Shown here piece by piece: positions 8,672 to 17,895 of a DNA stretch of 64,000 nt. The notes under the pieces are model-generated. The model was not told where the DNA came from. It worked only from the letters and a program-made list of their open reading frames with translations, and ran no database searches. The position numbers and the translations under genes were made by a program. This stretch comes from Streptomyces sp. TSRI0281 (GTDB lineage Bacteria > Actinomycetota > Actinomycetes > Streptomycetales > Streptomycetaceae). Where the stretch lies: the NCBI RefSeq assembly GCF_001905125.1, contig NZ_LWLE01000002.1:229261-293260 (forward strand), read 5' to 3'. Positions within the stretch are counted from its first letter, which is position 1, and each line of letters starts with the position of its first letter.

Positions 8672-8719
8672 GAGGTCCGGCCGATGTCAGGTGAAAGAAT
8701 TCACAATCGGCCGGACCTC
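8672..8719 (-). terminator. Composite stem-loop downstream of pucR
   Basis: GAGGTCCGGCCGAT and ATCGGCCGGACCTC form a perfect 14-bp stem. Its 20-base loop contains a second small hairpin, GTGAA-agaa-TTCAC. It lies 27 bases past the pucR stop codon and probably ends that transcript. Confidence 0.7.
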
Positions 8720-8745
8720 GTCGGTGCTCCGGCGGGCCCGCGAGG

Positions 8746-10530
8746 TCAGCTCATACGCAGCGCGAGGAAGAAGTCGAGCTTGTCCTCCAGCCGGGAAAGG
8801 TCACGTCCCGTCAACTGCTCGATGCGGCCGACGCGGTAGCGCAGCGTGTTGACGTGGAGGTGCAGCCGGGCCGCGCAGCGGGTCCAGGAACCGTCGCAGT
8901 CCAGGAATGTCTCCAGCGTCTCGATCAGCTCGGCGCGGTGGCGCCGGTCGTAGTCGCGCAGCGGGTCCAGCAGCCGGGCGGTGAAGGCCCGGCGGACGTC
9001 GTCGGGCACGAAGGGCAGCAGCAGGACGTGCGAGGCCAGCTCGTGGTGCCCGGCCGCGCAGACCCGGCCCGGACGGGCCGCCGCCACCCGGCGGGCGTGC
9101 CGGGCCTCCTCCAGGGCGCCGCGCAACCCCTCGGCGGAATGCACCGCCGCGCTGACACCCAGTGTCAGGCGGCCGTCGTCCGCGAGTCCGGCGGAGAGCG
9201 GCTCGCGGACGGTGGCCAGCAGCACGTCGGCATGGAGCGCGGGGTCGCCCCCGGCCGGTGCGTCCTCGTCGGAAGCCGCGTCCGGGTCCGCCCCGGCGCT
9301 CCCGGCACCCGCGGTCACGGGGCTTCCGGCAGCCCCGGCGGGGACGGTGGAGGACAGCGGTACGAGGGCGATCGCCTCGTCGCCCGTGTGCGCGACGGCG
9401 ATCCGGTCGGCGGAGTCCGGGCCGCTGACGGCCGGGTCCACCAGGATCTCCTCCAGCAGCGCCTGGGCGACGGGACCGCCCGCGATGTCCGGGGCGGAAC
9501 CGGCGGACCCCGGTCCGGCCGGTGCGCCCTCGGCGGTCCAGTCGACCCGGGCCACGACGACCTGCCAGTGCGGCGCGGTTCCGAGCCCCGGCAGCAGGAC
9601 CGGCGCGGCGACCCGCAGTCTGGCCGCGATCTCGGCCGGGGCGGCGCCCGCCTGGACCAGCTCCAGGACCTCCTGGGCGAGCCGGCGGCGTACCGTACGG
9701 GCCGCGTCGCGCCGGTCGCGTTCGACGGCGATCAACTGGGTGACGCCCTGGAGCAGATCGAGCCGGGCCGCCGGCCAGTCGCTCGCGTCGGCCTCGACGG
9801 CGAGCAGCCAGTCGGAGAGCACCGACTCGCGCACATCGCGGGAGGCGGGCAGGGCGCCCCGGCCGGTGTTCCGGATCGGGAACAGTGAATACGTCCTGTC
9901 GCCCACCGTCGTCCGGTGCGGTCCCCGTCGTCCGGTGCGGGTCGCGGCCAGATGCCGTCCGGCCAGCTCGGCCCCGACCCCGGGGGTCAGCGGCTCGCCG
10001 GCCCCTGCGATCTGCCGGCCGGTGGGCGAGAGCACCCAGGCCCGAAGATCCAGGTCGGAGGTGAGGAGGTCGAGGACCACCTCGGGGCCGCCGCCCGCCG
10101 GGCCCGAGGTCATCAGCCTGCGGTGCCGGTCGACGACAGCCGCCAGGTCCCCGGCCCGCTCGCCCGACACCTGGCGCACCACATGCTCGGTGATCGTTGC
10201 AAATGCCACGGTCTCGTTCACGGCGAAGAGGGGGAGGCGGTGGTGCCGGCACGCCTCGACCAGATCGCCCGGGATGTCGCCGAGTTCCGCCTCGCCCGCC
10301 GCGAGTCCGGCGACCTGGGCCCCCGCCAGAATCCGGACGAACGGCTCCGAGTCCGCCGCGTCACGGCGCCAGGCGAGACCGGTGAGGACCAGCTCGCCTC
10401 CCGAGAGGTAGCGGCTGGGGTCGCGCAGGTCGGTGGTCATGACGCCCCGGACCTTGCGGTCCAGTTCGGCCTCGCCGCCGAGCAGCCGCAGGCCCAGCGC
10501 GTCGGTGTCCAGCAGTGCGCGCAGCCGCAT
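8746..10530 (-). CDS. pucR: PucR-family transcriptional regulator of purine catabolism
   Basis: Regulator divergent from the xanthine dehydrogenase operon, which it most likely controls. The N-terminal PucR ligand domain spans about residues 1-125 (LLGGEAELDRKVRGVMTTDL, SGGELVLTGLAW). A middle GGDEF-like/CdaR region follows. The C-terminus is the classic PucR helix-turn-helix: LETFLDCDGSWTRCAARLHLHVNTLRYRVGRIEQLTGRDL, ending in LEDKLDFFLALRM. The 594-residue length is at the long end because of an Ala/Gly/Pro-rich insertion near residues 385-420. The family senses purine metabolites, and some members activate while others repress. The ribosome binding site before ATG 10530 is weak. Confidence 0.88.
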   Translation of the reverse strand: MRLRALLDTDALGLRLLGGEAELDRKVRGVMTTDLRDPSRYLSGGELVLTGLAWRRDAADSEPFVRILAGAQVAGLAAGEAELGDIPGDLVEACRHHRLPLFAVNETVAFATITEHVVRQVSGERAGDLAAVVDRHRRLMTSGPAGGGPEVVLDLLTSDLDLRAWVLSPTGRQIAGAGEPLTPGVGAELAGRHLAATRTGRRGPHRTTVGDRTYSLFPIRNTGRGALPASRDVRESVLSDWLLAVEADASDWPAARLDLLQGVTQLIAVERDRRDAARTVRRRLAQEVLELVQAGAAPAEIAARLRVAAPVLLPGLGTAPHWQVVVARVDWTAEGAPAGPGSAGSAPDIAGGPVAQALLEEILVDPAVSGPDSADRIAVAHTGDEAIALVPLSSTVPAGAAGSPVTAGAGSAGADPDAASDEDAPAGGDPALHADVLLATVREPLSAGLADDGRLTLGVSAAVHSAEGLRGALEEARHARRVAAARPGRVCAAGHHELASHVLLLPFVPDDVRRAFTARLLDPLRDYDRRHRAELIETLETFLDCDGSWTRCAARLHLHVNTLRYRVGRIEQLTGRDLSRLEDKLDFFLALRMS

Positions 10531-10936
10531 CTCGTTGCCGCCGTTCTTTCGGTTGAGGGAGAGGGGAAGTTCGGTTGAGGGAGAGGGGAGTGAGGGATCG
10601 CTTGAGGGGGGAGTGGATCGGCCGGAGGGAGGTACGGACCGGCCGAAGGGAGGAACCGGCCGGTCGGGTGGGAGGACGGGGCGCCGTGTGGGTGGGACGA
10701 GGGATACCGGGGATACCTGTGAATTGCGGAGAGGTTACTGATTCCCGCCATTCGTTCGAATCTACAAGACGAGGAAGGAGACCAGCCAACTCCTTCAGTG
10801 TTTCCGTGACTGCACCGGCAGGAGCTGGGCTTGTGTACTGGGCCACACACCGCGTGAACACCATAGGAACGAACCAGTCGAGGGCCGGCCGTCCCCAGCC
10901 CCAGCGAACGACCGATTGAGAAGAAGAGAGCCACTC
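10531..10936. promoter_or_regulatory. Divergent control region between pucR and the xanthine dehydrogenase operon
   Basis: A 406-base gap. The half near pucR (10555-10680) is a purine-rich stretch of GAGGGAG repeats with near-direct copies of GGCCGGAGGGAGG and CGGCCGAAGGGAGG. The half near the operon (10710-10930) is less GC-rich and should hold its promoter. I could not pick one -35/-10 pair with confidence. The 114-residue open frame at 10575-10919 has no protein-like composition and I do not accept it. Confidence 0.5.
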
Positions 10937-11827
10937 ATGGACTTCCTTCGCCCCGCCAGCTGGGAGGAGGCGCTCGCCGCCAAGGCCGAGCACCCCACGG
11001 CTGTTCCCATCGCGGGCGGCACCGATGTGATGGTCGAGATCAACTTCGACCACCGGCGGCCCGAGTATCTCCTGGACCTGAACCGCATCGGTGAGCTGTC
11101 CGAGTGGGAGGTGGGCCAGGAGAACGTACGGCTCGGCGCCTCCGTGCCGTACAGCGACATCATGGAGCACCTGCGGGCCGAGCTGCCCGGCCTGGCGCTC
11201 GCCTCGCACACCGTCGCCTCCCCGCAGATCCGCAACCGCGGCGGCGTCGGCGGCAACCTCGGCACCGCGTCGCCCGCCGGTGACGCCCACCCCGCCCTCC
11301 TCGCCGCGGGCGCCGAGGTCGAGGCCGAGTCCGTACGCGGCGTCCGGATGATCCCCATCGACGCCTTCTACACCGGCGTCAAGCGCAACGCACTGGCCCC
11401 GGACGAGCTGATCCGGGCCGTACACATCAAGAAGGCCGACGGGCCGCAGCAGTACTCCAAGGTCGGCACCCGCAACGCGATGGTCATCGCCGTCTGCGCC
11501 TTCGGCCTCGCCCTGCACCCCGGGACCCGCACGGTCCGCACCGGCATCGGCTCCGCCGCCCCGACCCCGGTCCGGGCCAAGGAGGCGGAGGAGTTCCTGA
11601 ACGCCGCGCTCGAAGAGGGCGGGTTCTGGGAGAGCGGCAGGATCATCACCCCGTCGATCGCCAAGCAGTTCGCCGACCTCGCCTCCGGCGCCTGCAACCC
11701 GATCGACGACGTGCGGGGCACCGCGAAGTACCGCAGGCACGCGGTCGGCATCATGGCCCGCCGCACGCTCGGCTGGACCTGGGAGCAGTACCGCGGCGCG
11801 GGCCGCACCCTTGAGGGAGCTGCATAA
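10937..11827 (+). CDS. Xanthine dehydrogenase, FAD-binding subunit
   Basis: Medium subunit of a three-gene molybdenum hydroxylase. It passes electrons from the 2Fe-2S clusters to FAD and NAD. The FAD-binding motifs are visible: PIAGGTDVMVEINF near residue 30 and a second flavin loop ASPQIRNRGGVGGNLGTASPAGD near residue 95. The C-terminal CO-dehydrogenase-flavoprotein domain ends in RHAVGIMARRTLGW. ATG 10937 follows GAAGAGAG; an upstream in-frame start at 10916 has no support. The product is 296 residues. The next gene starts two bases after its stop, so the three subunits are translated as a unit. Xanthine as substrate is inferred from the PucR, permease and XdhC neighbours. Confidence 0.9.
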   Translation: MDFLRPASWEEALAAKAEHPTAVPIAGGTDVMVEINFDHRRPEYLLDLNRIGELSEWEVGQENVRLGASVPYSDIMEHLRAELPGLALASHTVASPQIRNRGGVGGNLGTASPAGDAHPALLAAGAEVEAESVRGVRMIPIDAFYTGVKRNALAPDELIRAVHIKKADGPQQYSKVGTRNAMVIAVCAFGLALHPGTRTVRTGIGSAAPTPVRAKEAEEFLNAALEEGGFWESGRIITPSIAKQFADLASGACNPIDDVRGTAKYRRHAVGIMARRTLGWTWEQYRGAGRTLEGAA

Positions 11828-11829
11828 CC

Positions 11830-12426
11830 ATGCGAGTGAATTTCACGGTCAACGGCCGTCAGCAGGAAGCCGACGACGTCTGGGAGGGGGAGTCCCTCCT
11901 GTACGTCCTGCGCGAGCGCATGGGTCTTCCCGGTTCCAAGAACGCCTGCGAGCAGGGCGAATGCGGCTCCTGCACGGTCCGCCTCGACGGTGTGCCGGTC
12001 TGTTCCTGTCTGGTCGCCGCCGGTCAGGTCGAGGGCCGCGAGGTCGTCACCGTCGAGGGGCTCGCCGACTACGCCAAGCACCGCGAGGACGCCCACCCCG
12101 GCGGCGGCTGCGCCTCCGGTTCCTGCGGCACGACGCTCGACGCCGCCCAGCGATGGCAGGCCGGGCCCGCCGACGGGCAGAGCGGCGAAGCCGTCGAACT
12201 GGCCCCCATCCAGCAGGCGTTCATCGACGCCGGAGCCGTCCAGTGCGGCTTCTGCACCCCCGGCCTGCTTGTCGCGGCCGATGAACTGCTGGAAGCACAC
12301 CCCTCCCCGTCCGACCAGGACATCCGCGAGGCGCTCTCCGGGAACCTGTGCCGTTGCACCGGTTACGAGAAGATCCTCGACGCGGTCCGCCTCGCGGCCG
12401 CCCGTCAGGAAGAGGCGGTCCGATAG
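11830..12426 (+). CDS. Xanthine dehydrogenase, (2Fe-2S) subunit
   Basis: Small electron-transfer subunit with two 2Fe-2S clusters. The plant-type ferredoxin cluster uses Cys40, Cys45, Cys48 and Cys60 (CEQGECGSC then CSC). The second cluster lies in the helical domain, with CGFCTPG and CRCTGY. Between them is an insertion of about 25 residues (HREDAHPGGGCASGSCG) with two further cysteines, not part of the standard core. The product is 198 residues, longer than the usual 150-170 because of that insertion. Confidence 0.92.
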   Translation: MRVNFTVNGRQQEADDVWEGESLLYVLRERMGLPGSKNACEQGECGSCTVRLDGVPVCSCLVAAGQVEGREVVTVEGLADYAKHREDAHPGGGCASGSCGTTLDAAQRWQAGPADGQSGEAVELAPIQQAFIDAGAVQCGFCTPGLLVAADELLEAHPSPSDQDIREALSGNLCRCTGYEKILDAVRLAAARQEEAVR

Positions 12427-12428
12427 CC

Positions 12429-14846
12429 ATGGCGCTGCATCCACGAGCCGCCACCGTCCCGGCCGGCACGCCCACCAAGATCACCCAGGGTTCGCCCACC
12501 AAGGGCGGCATCGGTGAGTCCACACTGCGCCCCGACGGCATCCTGAAGGTCACCGGAGAGTTCGCGTACTCCTCCGACATGTGGCACGAGGACATGCTGT
12601 GGGGCCACACGCTCCGCTCCACCGTCGCGCACGCGGAGATCAGGTCCATCGACATCGGCGAAGCCGTCGCGACGCCCGGCGTCTACGCCGTGCTGACCTA
12701 CGACGACCTGCCCGCCGCGATGAAGAACTACGGCCTGGAGATCCAGGACACCCCGGTGCTGGCGCACGGCAAGGTCCGCCACCACGGTGAGCCGGTGGCG
12801 CTGGTCGCCGCCGACCACCCGGAGACCGCCCGCCGCGCCGCGGCCAAGATCAAGATCGACTACGCCGAACTGCCGGTCATCACGGACGAGGCGTCCGCGA
12901 CCGCACCCGGCGCGATCCTGATCCACGAGGGCCGCGACGACCACCACATCGGCCATGTGCCGCACCCCAACATCGTGCACCGCCAGCCGATCATCCGCGG
13001 CGACGCCGACGCGGCCGCCGCACGGGCCGACGTCATCGTCACCGGCGACTACACCTTCGGCATGCAGGACCAGGCGTTCCTCGGCCCGGAGTCCGGGCTC
13101 GCCGTGCCCTCCGAGGACGGCGGCGTCGAGCTGTACGTCGCCACCCAGTGGCTGCACTCCGACCTCCGGCAGATCGCCCCCGTCCTCGGTCTGCCCGAGG
13201 ACAAGGTCCGCATGACGCTCTCCGGCGTCGGCGGTGCCTTCGGTGGTCGCGAGGACCTGTCGATGCAGATCCACGCCTGCCTGCTGGCGCTGCGCACCGG
13301 CAAGCCCGTCAAGATCGTCTACAACCGGTTCGAGTCCTTCTTCGGGCACGTCCACCGGCACCCGGCGAAGCTCCACTACGAGCACGGCGCCACCAAGGAC
13401 GGCAAACTCACGCACATGAAGTGCAGGATCGTCCTGGACGGCGGCGCCTACGCGTCGGCCTCCCCGGCGGTCGTCGGCAACGCCTCCTCGCTCGCGGTCG
13501 GCCCGTACGCCGTCGAGGACGTCGACATCGAGGCGATTGCGCTCTACACCAACAACCCGCCCTGCGGCGCCATGCGCGGCTTCGGCGCGGTCCAGGCGTG
13601 CTTCGCCTACGAGGCGCAGATGGACAAGCTGGCGGCCGAACTGGGCCTGGACCCGGTCGAGTTCCGGCAGCGCAACGCCATGGAGCAGGGCACCCTGCTG
13701 CCGACCGGCCAGCCCTGCGACTCGCCCGCCCCGGTCGCCGAACTCCTGCGCCGGGTCAAGTCCCGGCCGCTGCCGCCCGAGCGGCAGTGGCTGTCCGTCG
13801 ACGCGGCGGGCAGCTCCGTCGATGTCCGCGACCTGCCCGGCGGCCTCTCCAACACCACACACGGTGAAGGCGTCGTCCGCGGTGTCGGCTACGCGGTGGG
13901 GCTGAAGAACGTCGGCTTCTCCGAGGGCTTCGACGACTACTCCACCGCACGGGTCCGGATGGAGGTCATCAACGGCGAACCGGTCGCCACCGTGCACACC
14001 GCGATGGCCGAGGTCGGCCAGGGCGGCGTCACCGTGCACGCCCAGATCGCCCGTACCGAACTCGGCGTCAGCCAGGTCACCATCCACCCGGCCGACACCC
14101 AGGTCGGCTCGGCCGGCTCCACCTCCGCCTCCCGCCAGACGTACGTCACCGGCGGCGCCGTGAAGAACTCCTGCGAGGCCGTACGCGAACAGGTCCTGGA
14201 GCTCGGACGGCGCAGGTTCGGCACGTACCACCCGGCCTGGGCCACCGCCGAACTGCTCCTGGAGGGCGGCAAGGTCGTCACCGACGGCGGCGAGGTGCTC
14301 GCCGATGTGGCCGATGTGCTCCGGGACGAGGCGATCGACGTCGAGCTGGAGTGGCGTCACCGGCCCACCGAGGCGTTCGACCTGCGCACCGGCCAGGGCA
14401 ACGGCCACGTCCAGTACTCCTTCGCCGCACACCGCGCCGTCGTCGAGGTCGACACCGAGCTGGGCCTGGTCAAGGTCATCGAACTGGCCTGTGCCCAGGA
14501 CGTCGGCAAGGCCCTCAACCCGCTCTCCGTGATCGGCCAGATCCAGGGCGGCTCCCTCCAGGGCATGGGCGTCGCCATCATGGAGGAGATCATCGTCGAC
14601 CCGAAGACCGCGAAGGTGCGCAACCCGTCCTTCACGGACTATCTGCTGCCCACCATCCTCGACACCCCGACCATCCCGGTCGACGTGCTCGAACTGGCCG
14701 ACGAGCACGCCCCGTACGGGCTCCGCGGCGTCGGCGAGGCCCCGACCCTCTCGTCCACCCCGGCCGTCCTCGCGGCGATCCGGAACGCGACGGGCCTGGA
14801 GCTCAACAGGACGCCGGTGCGCCCCGAGCACCTCACCGGCACCTGA
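12429..14846 (+). CDS. Xanthine dehydrogenase, molybdopterin-binding subunit
   Basis: Catalytic large subunit that hydroxylates the purine at the molybdenum cofactor. It shows the molybdenum hydroxylase motifs GVGGAFGGRED, GAMRGFGAVQ, AEVGQGGVTVHAQIA and, near the C-terminus, GLRGVGEAPTL, which carries the conserved active-site Glu. ATG 12429 is two bases after the small-subunit stop and gives 805 residues. The order FAD, Fe-S, Mo is the usual bacterial one. A 16-bp stem-loop 17 bases after the stop closes the operon before the permease gene. Confidence 0.92.
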   Translation: MALHPRAATVPAGTPTKITQGSPTKGGIGESTLRPDGILKVTGEFAYSSDMWHEDMLWGHTLRSTVAHAEIRSIDIGEAVATPGVYAVLTYDDLPAAMKNYGLEIQDTPVLAHGKVRHHGEPVALVAADHPETARRAAAKIKIDYAELPVITDEASATAPGAILIHEGRDDHHIGHVPHPNIVHRQPIIRGDADAAAARADVIVTGDYTFGMQDQAFLGPESGLAVPSEDGGVELYVATQWLHSDLRQIAPVLGLPEDKVRMTLSGVGGAFGGREDLSMQIHACLLALRTGKPVKIVYNRFESFFGHVHRHPAKLHYEHGATKDGKLTHMKCRIVLDGGAYASASPAVVGNASSLAVGPYAVEDVDIEAIALYTNNPPCGAMRGFGAVQACFAYEAQMDKLAAELGLDPVEFRQRNAMEQGTLLPTGQPCDSPAPVAELLRRVKSRPLPPERQWLSVDAAGSSVDVRDLPGGLSNTTHGEGVVRGVGYAVGLKNVGFSEGFDDYSTARVRMEVINGEPVATVHTAMAEVGQGGVTVHAQIARTELGVSQVTIHPADTQVGSAGSTSASRQTYVTGGAVKNSCEAVREQVLELGRRRFGTYHPAWATAELLLEGGKVVTDGGEVLADVADVLRDEAIDVELEWRHRPTEAFDLRTGQGNGHVQYSFAAHRAVVEVDTELGLVKVIELACAQDVGKALNPLSVIGQIQGGSLQGMGVAIMEEIIVDPKTAKVRNPSFTDYLLPTILDTPTIPVDVLELADEHAPYGLRGVGEAPTLSSTPAVLAAIRNATGLELNRTPVRPEHLTGT

Positions 14847-14863
14847 GCCGCTCCCTCCTGAAC

Positions 14864-14925
14864 TCTCCGGGCGGTGCGGCCTGCCGTGAACGTCACACTT
14901 CCCCGCGTACCGCACCGCCCGGAGA
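14864..14925 (+). terminator. Long stem-loop after the xanthine dehydrogenase operon
   Basis: TCTCCGGGCGGTGCGG at 14864-14879 pairs perfectly with 14910-14925 (16 bp, 30-base loop). It separates the dehydrogenase subunits from the permease, which therefore likely has its own promoter in 14926-15098. Confidence 0.7.
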
Positions 14926-15098
14926 CACCGAGTACCGCACCGCTCGCGGTCCTTCGCACTGCCTCAGTACATCCGTACCTGCATGAACCGTTCGCCTCGG
15001 GCCGTCCCCCGGGTCGTGCCGCCCAGCGCAGTCATCCCAAATCCCGCAATCAGTACTCTCCACGCGGGTGCCCCTGTGAACCTTGGGAGTCAGGCATC

Positions 15099-16544
15099 AT
15101 GACCCAGCAGTCAGTGGAGCCGAAGACCGGTGCGGAGGACGCGGGCTCCGGCTCGCGCGTCCCCGCCGGAAGATCTTGGCTCGACCGGCACTTCCACATA
15201 TCCGAACGAGGATCCACGGTCGCGCGTGAGGTGCGCGGCGGCGTCACGACCTTCATGGCCATGGCGTACATCCTCCTGCTCAACCCGCTGATCCTCGGCG
15301 GCAAGGACGTCGACGGCAACCTCCTCAGCCAGCCCGGACTGATCACCGCGACCGCCCTCGCGGCAGCCGCGACCACCCTCCTGATGGGTTTCGTCGGCAA
15401 GGTCCCGCTGGCGCTCGCCGCCGGACTCAGCGTCTCCGGCGTGCTGTCCTCGCAGGTCGCACCCGCTATGACCTGGCCGCAGGCCATGGGCATGTGTGTG
15501 ATCTACGGTGTGGTGATCTGCCTCCTGGTGGTCACCGGCCTGCGCGAAATGATCATGAACGCGATCCCGCTCGCGCTCAAGCACGGCATCACCATGGGGA
15601 TCGGGCTCTTCATCGCCCTCATCGGCCTCTACAAGGCCGGCTTCGTCCACCAGGGCAAGGCGACCCCGGTGTCGCTCGGCCCGGCCGGTGAACTCTCCGG
15701 CTGGCCCGTCCTGATCTTCTGCGTGACCCTGTTGCTGATCTTCATGCTGCAGGCCCGCGACATCCCCGGCGCGATCCTGATCGGCATCGTCGTCGGCACC
15801 GTGATCGCCATCGCCGTCAACGCGATCGCCGACGTCGACGCCAAGTCCTGGAGCAGCGGCCCGCCGGAGCTCAACGGCAGCGCGGTCTCCGCACCCGACT
15901 TCTCGCTCTTCGGACATGTGGAGTTCGGCGGCTGGGGCGACGTCGGAGTGATGATCGTCTTCACCCTGGTGCTGGCCGGCTTCTTCGACGCCATGGCCAC
16001 CATCATCGGTGTCGGTACGGAGGCCAAGCTCGCCGACGACAAGGGCCGTATGCCGGGCCTGTCCAAGGCGCTGTTCATCGACGGTGCGGGCGGTGCCATC
16101 GGCGGAGTCGCCGGAGGCTCCGGCCAGACCGTGTTCGTCGAGTCGGCCACCGGTGTCGGCGAGGGGGCCCGGACCGGGTTCGCCGCCGTCATCACCGGAC
16201 TCTTCTTCGCCGCCTGCCTGTTCTTCACCCCGCTCACCGCGATCGTGCCGACCGAGGTGGCCTCGGCCGCCCTCGTCGTCATCGGCGCCATGATGATGCA
16301 GAACGCCCGGCACGTGGACTGGGGCGACCGTTCCGTCGCCATCCCGGTCTTCCTCACCGTGGTCCTGATGCCCTTCACGTACACGATCACCACCGGTGTC
16401 GCCGCGGGTGTCATCTCGTACGCCGCCATCAAGCTCGCCCAGGGCCGGGCCCGCGAGGTCGGGGCCTTCATGTGGGGCCTGACGGTCATCTTCATCGTGT
16501 ACTTCGCCCTCAATCCGATCGAGAGCTGGCTGGGCGTCCACTGA
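15099..16544 (+). CDS. NCS2/Azg-type purine permease
   Basis: Cytoplasmic-membrane carrier for a purine base (hypoxanthine, guanine, adenine or xanthine). There are about 12-13 hydrophobic segments, starting with GGVTTFMAMAYILLLNPLIL, which is typical of the Azg branch. The signature FFDAMATIIGVGTEAKL and GGSGQTVFVESATGVGEGARTG regions form the substrate site in this family. ATG 15099 gives 481 residues; the longer open frame upstream is low-complexity. It lies between the dehydrogenase subunits and XdhC, so it is the expected feeder of the pathway. Which purine it carries cannot be read from the sequence. Confidence 0.9.
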   Translation: MTQQSVEPKTGAEDAGSGSRVPAGRSWLDRHFHISERGSTVAREVRGGVTTFMAMAYILLLNPLILGGKDVDGNLLSQPGLITATALAAAATTLLMGFVGKVPLALAAGLSVSGVLSSQVAPAMTWPQAMGMCVIYGVVICLLVVTGLREMIMNAIPLALKHGITMGIGLFIALIGLYKAGFVHQGKATPVSLGPAGELSGWPVLIFCVTLLLIFMLQARDIPGAILIGIVVGTVIAIAVNAIADVDAKSWSSGPPELNGSAVSAPDFSLFGHVEFGGWGDVGVMIVFTLVLAGFFDAMATIIGVGTEAKLADDKGRMPGLSKALFIDGAGGAIGGVAGGSGQTVFVESATGVGEGARTGFAAVITGLFFAACLFFTPLTAIVPTEVASAALVVIGAMMMQNARHVDWGDRSVAIPVFLTVVLMPFTYTITTGVAAGVISYAAIKLAQGRAREVGAFMWGLTVIFIVYFALNPIESWLGVH

Positions 16545-16581
16545 CACCCGCCCCTCCCCACACCGCCCAAGGAGACACGAC

Positions 16582-17721
16582 ATGCTGGACATCGCCGAAG
16601 AGCTGCACCGGTGGGTCGGGCAGGGACGCGAGTTCGCCGTCGCCACCGTGGTGGCGGTCGGCGGCAGCGCCCCCCGGCAGCCGGGAGCCGCACTCGCCGT
16701 CGACCGCGACGGCTCGGCCATCGGGTCGGTCTCCGGCGGATGTGTGGAGGGCGCGGTGTACGAGCTGTGCCAACAGGCCCTCAAGGACGGCACAACCGTC
16801 CGGGAGCAGTTCGGCTACAGCGACGACGATGCCTTCGCGGTCGGTCTGACCTGCGGCGGCGTCATCGACATCCTGGTCACACCGGTGCGTGCGGACGACC
16901 CCGCACGCCCGGTGTTCGCGGCGGCGCTCGCGGCAGCCGCGGAGGGGGCGGCGGCCGCGGTCGCCAGGATCACCGACGGCCCCGCCGAACTCCTCGGCCG
17001 CCCGCTCCTCGTCCACCCTGACGGGTCGTACGAGGGCGGGCTCGGCGGCCATCGCGCACTGGACCGCACGGCGGCGGCCGAGACCAGGGCGATGCTGGAC
17101 GCGGGCCGCACCGGCCCGCTCACCATCGGCGCGGAGGGCTCCCGCTGCGGCCGGCCCGTCCAACTGCTCGTGGAGTCCAGCGTTCCGCCGCCCCGCATGA
17201 TCGTGTTCGGGGCCATCGACTTCGCCGCCGCCCTGGTGCGGGCCGGTTCCTTCCTCGGCTACCGGGTCACCGTCTGCGACGCCCGGCCGGTCTTCGCGAC
17301 CCGGGCCCGTTTCCCGGACGCCGACGAGATCGTGGTCGACTGGCCGCACCGCTACCTCGCCGCCACCGAGGTGGACGCGCGCACGGTGCTCTGTGTCCTC
17401 ACGCACGACGCCAAGTTCGATGTGCCCCTGCTGACCGCGGCGTTGAAGCTGCCGGTCGCGTACGTCGGGGCGATGGGCTCGCGCCGCACCCACCTGGAAC
17501 GCAACGATCGGCTCCGCGAGGCCGGAGTCACCGAGCGCGAACTGGCCGCGCTGCACTCGCCGATCGGCCTCGACCTCGGTGCCCGTACGCCGGAGGAGAC
17601 GGCCCTGTCGATCGCCGCCGAGATCGTCGCCGTCCGGCGCGGCGGCAGCGGCGTACCGCTCACCGGCGCCCACACCCCGATCCATCACGAAGGCGGCTCC
17701 CCGCTCGCCTCGGTGGCCTGA
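16582..17721 (+). CDS. xdhC: XdhC/CoxI-type molybdenum cofactor insertion protein
   Basis: Chaperone that binds molybdenum cofactor, helps its sulfuration and loads it into xanthine dehydrogenase; it is not part of the final enzyme. The N-terminal XdhC/CoxI domain has VATVVAVGGSAPRQPGAALAV and SVSGGCVEGAVYELC (the conserved Cys is in GGCVE). The C-terminal domain is Rossmann-like, from MIVFGAIDFAAALVRAG to YVGAMGSRRTHLERNDRL. ATG 16582 follows AAGGAGA. It sits 37 bases after the permease stop and is probably co-transcribed with it. Its 379 residues are normal. Confidence 0.9.
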   Translation: MLDIAEELHRWVGQGREFAVATVVAVGGSAPRQPGAALAVDRDGSAIGSVSGGCVEGAVYELCQQALKDGTTVREQFGYSDDDAFAVGLTCGGVIDILVTPVRADDPARPVFAAALAAAAEGAAAAVARITDGPAELLGRPLLVHPDGSYEGGLGGHRALDRTAAAETRAMLDAGRTGPLTIGAEGSRCGRPVQLLVESSVPPPRMIVFGAIDFAAALVRAGSFLGYRVTVCDARPVFATRARFPDADEIVVDWPHRYLAATEVDARTVLCVLTHDAKFDVPLLTAALKLPVAYVGAMGSRRTHLERNDRLREAGVTERELAALHSPIGLDLGARTPEETALSIAAEIVAVRRGGSGVPLTGAHTPIHHEGGSPLASVA

Positions 17722-17895
17722 AGCCGAGGGAAACCGGTCCTGACTCCGGCCCGTCCCAGGCGCCGTCTCCGGCCTCGTCTCCGGACCGAAACCGGCCCCG
17801 CCGCGCCGTTCGCCGCCGGGCGGATTACCGCCACGGCGCATTCCTGCCAGCCAGGAACCGAACCGTAGTCGCTCATTTACCGGTAGATCAGCTGC

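Noticed and set aside
10575..10919. A 114-codon open frame upstream of the xanthine dehydrogenase operon
   Set aside because: It runs over purine-rich repeats and the probable promoter, and its translation is not protein-like.
12405..14915. An 836-codon minus-strand open frame
   Set aside because: It is the antisense shadow of the molybdopterin subunit, with no recognisable domain and no ribosome binding site.
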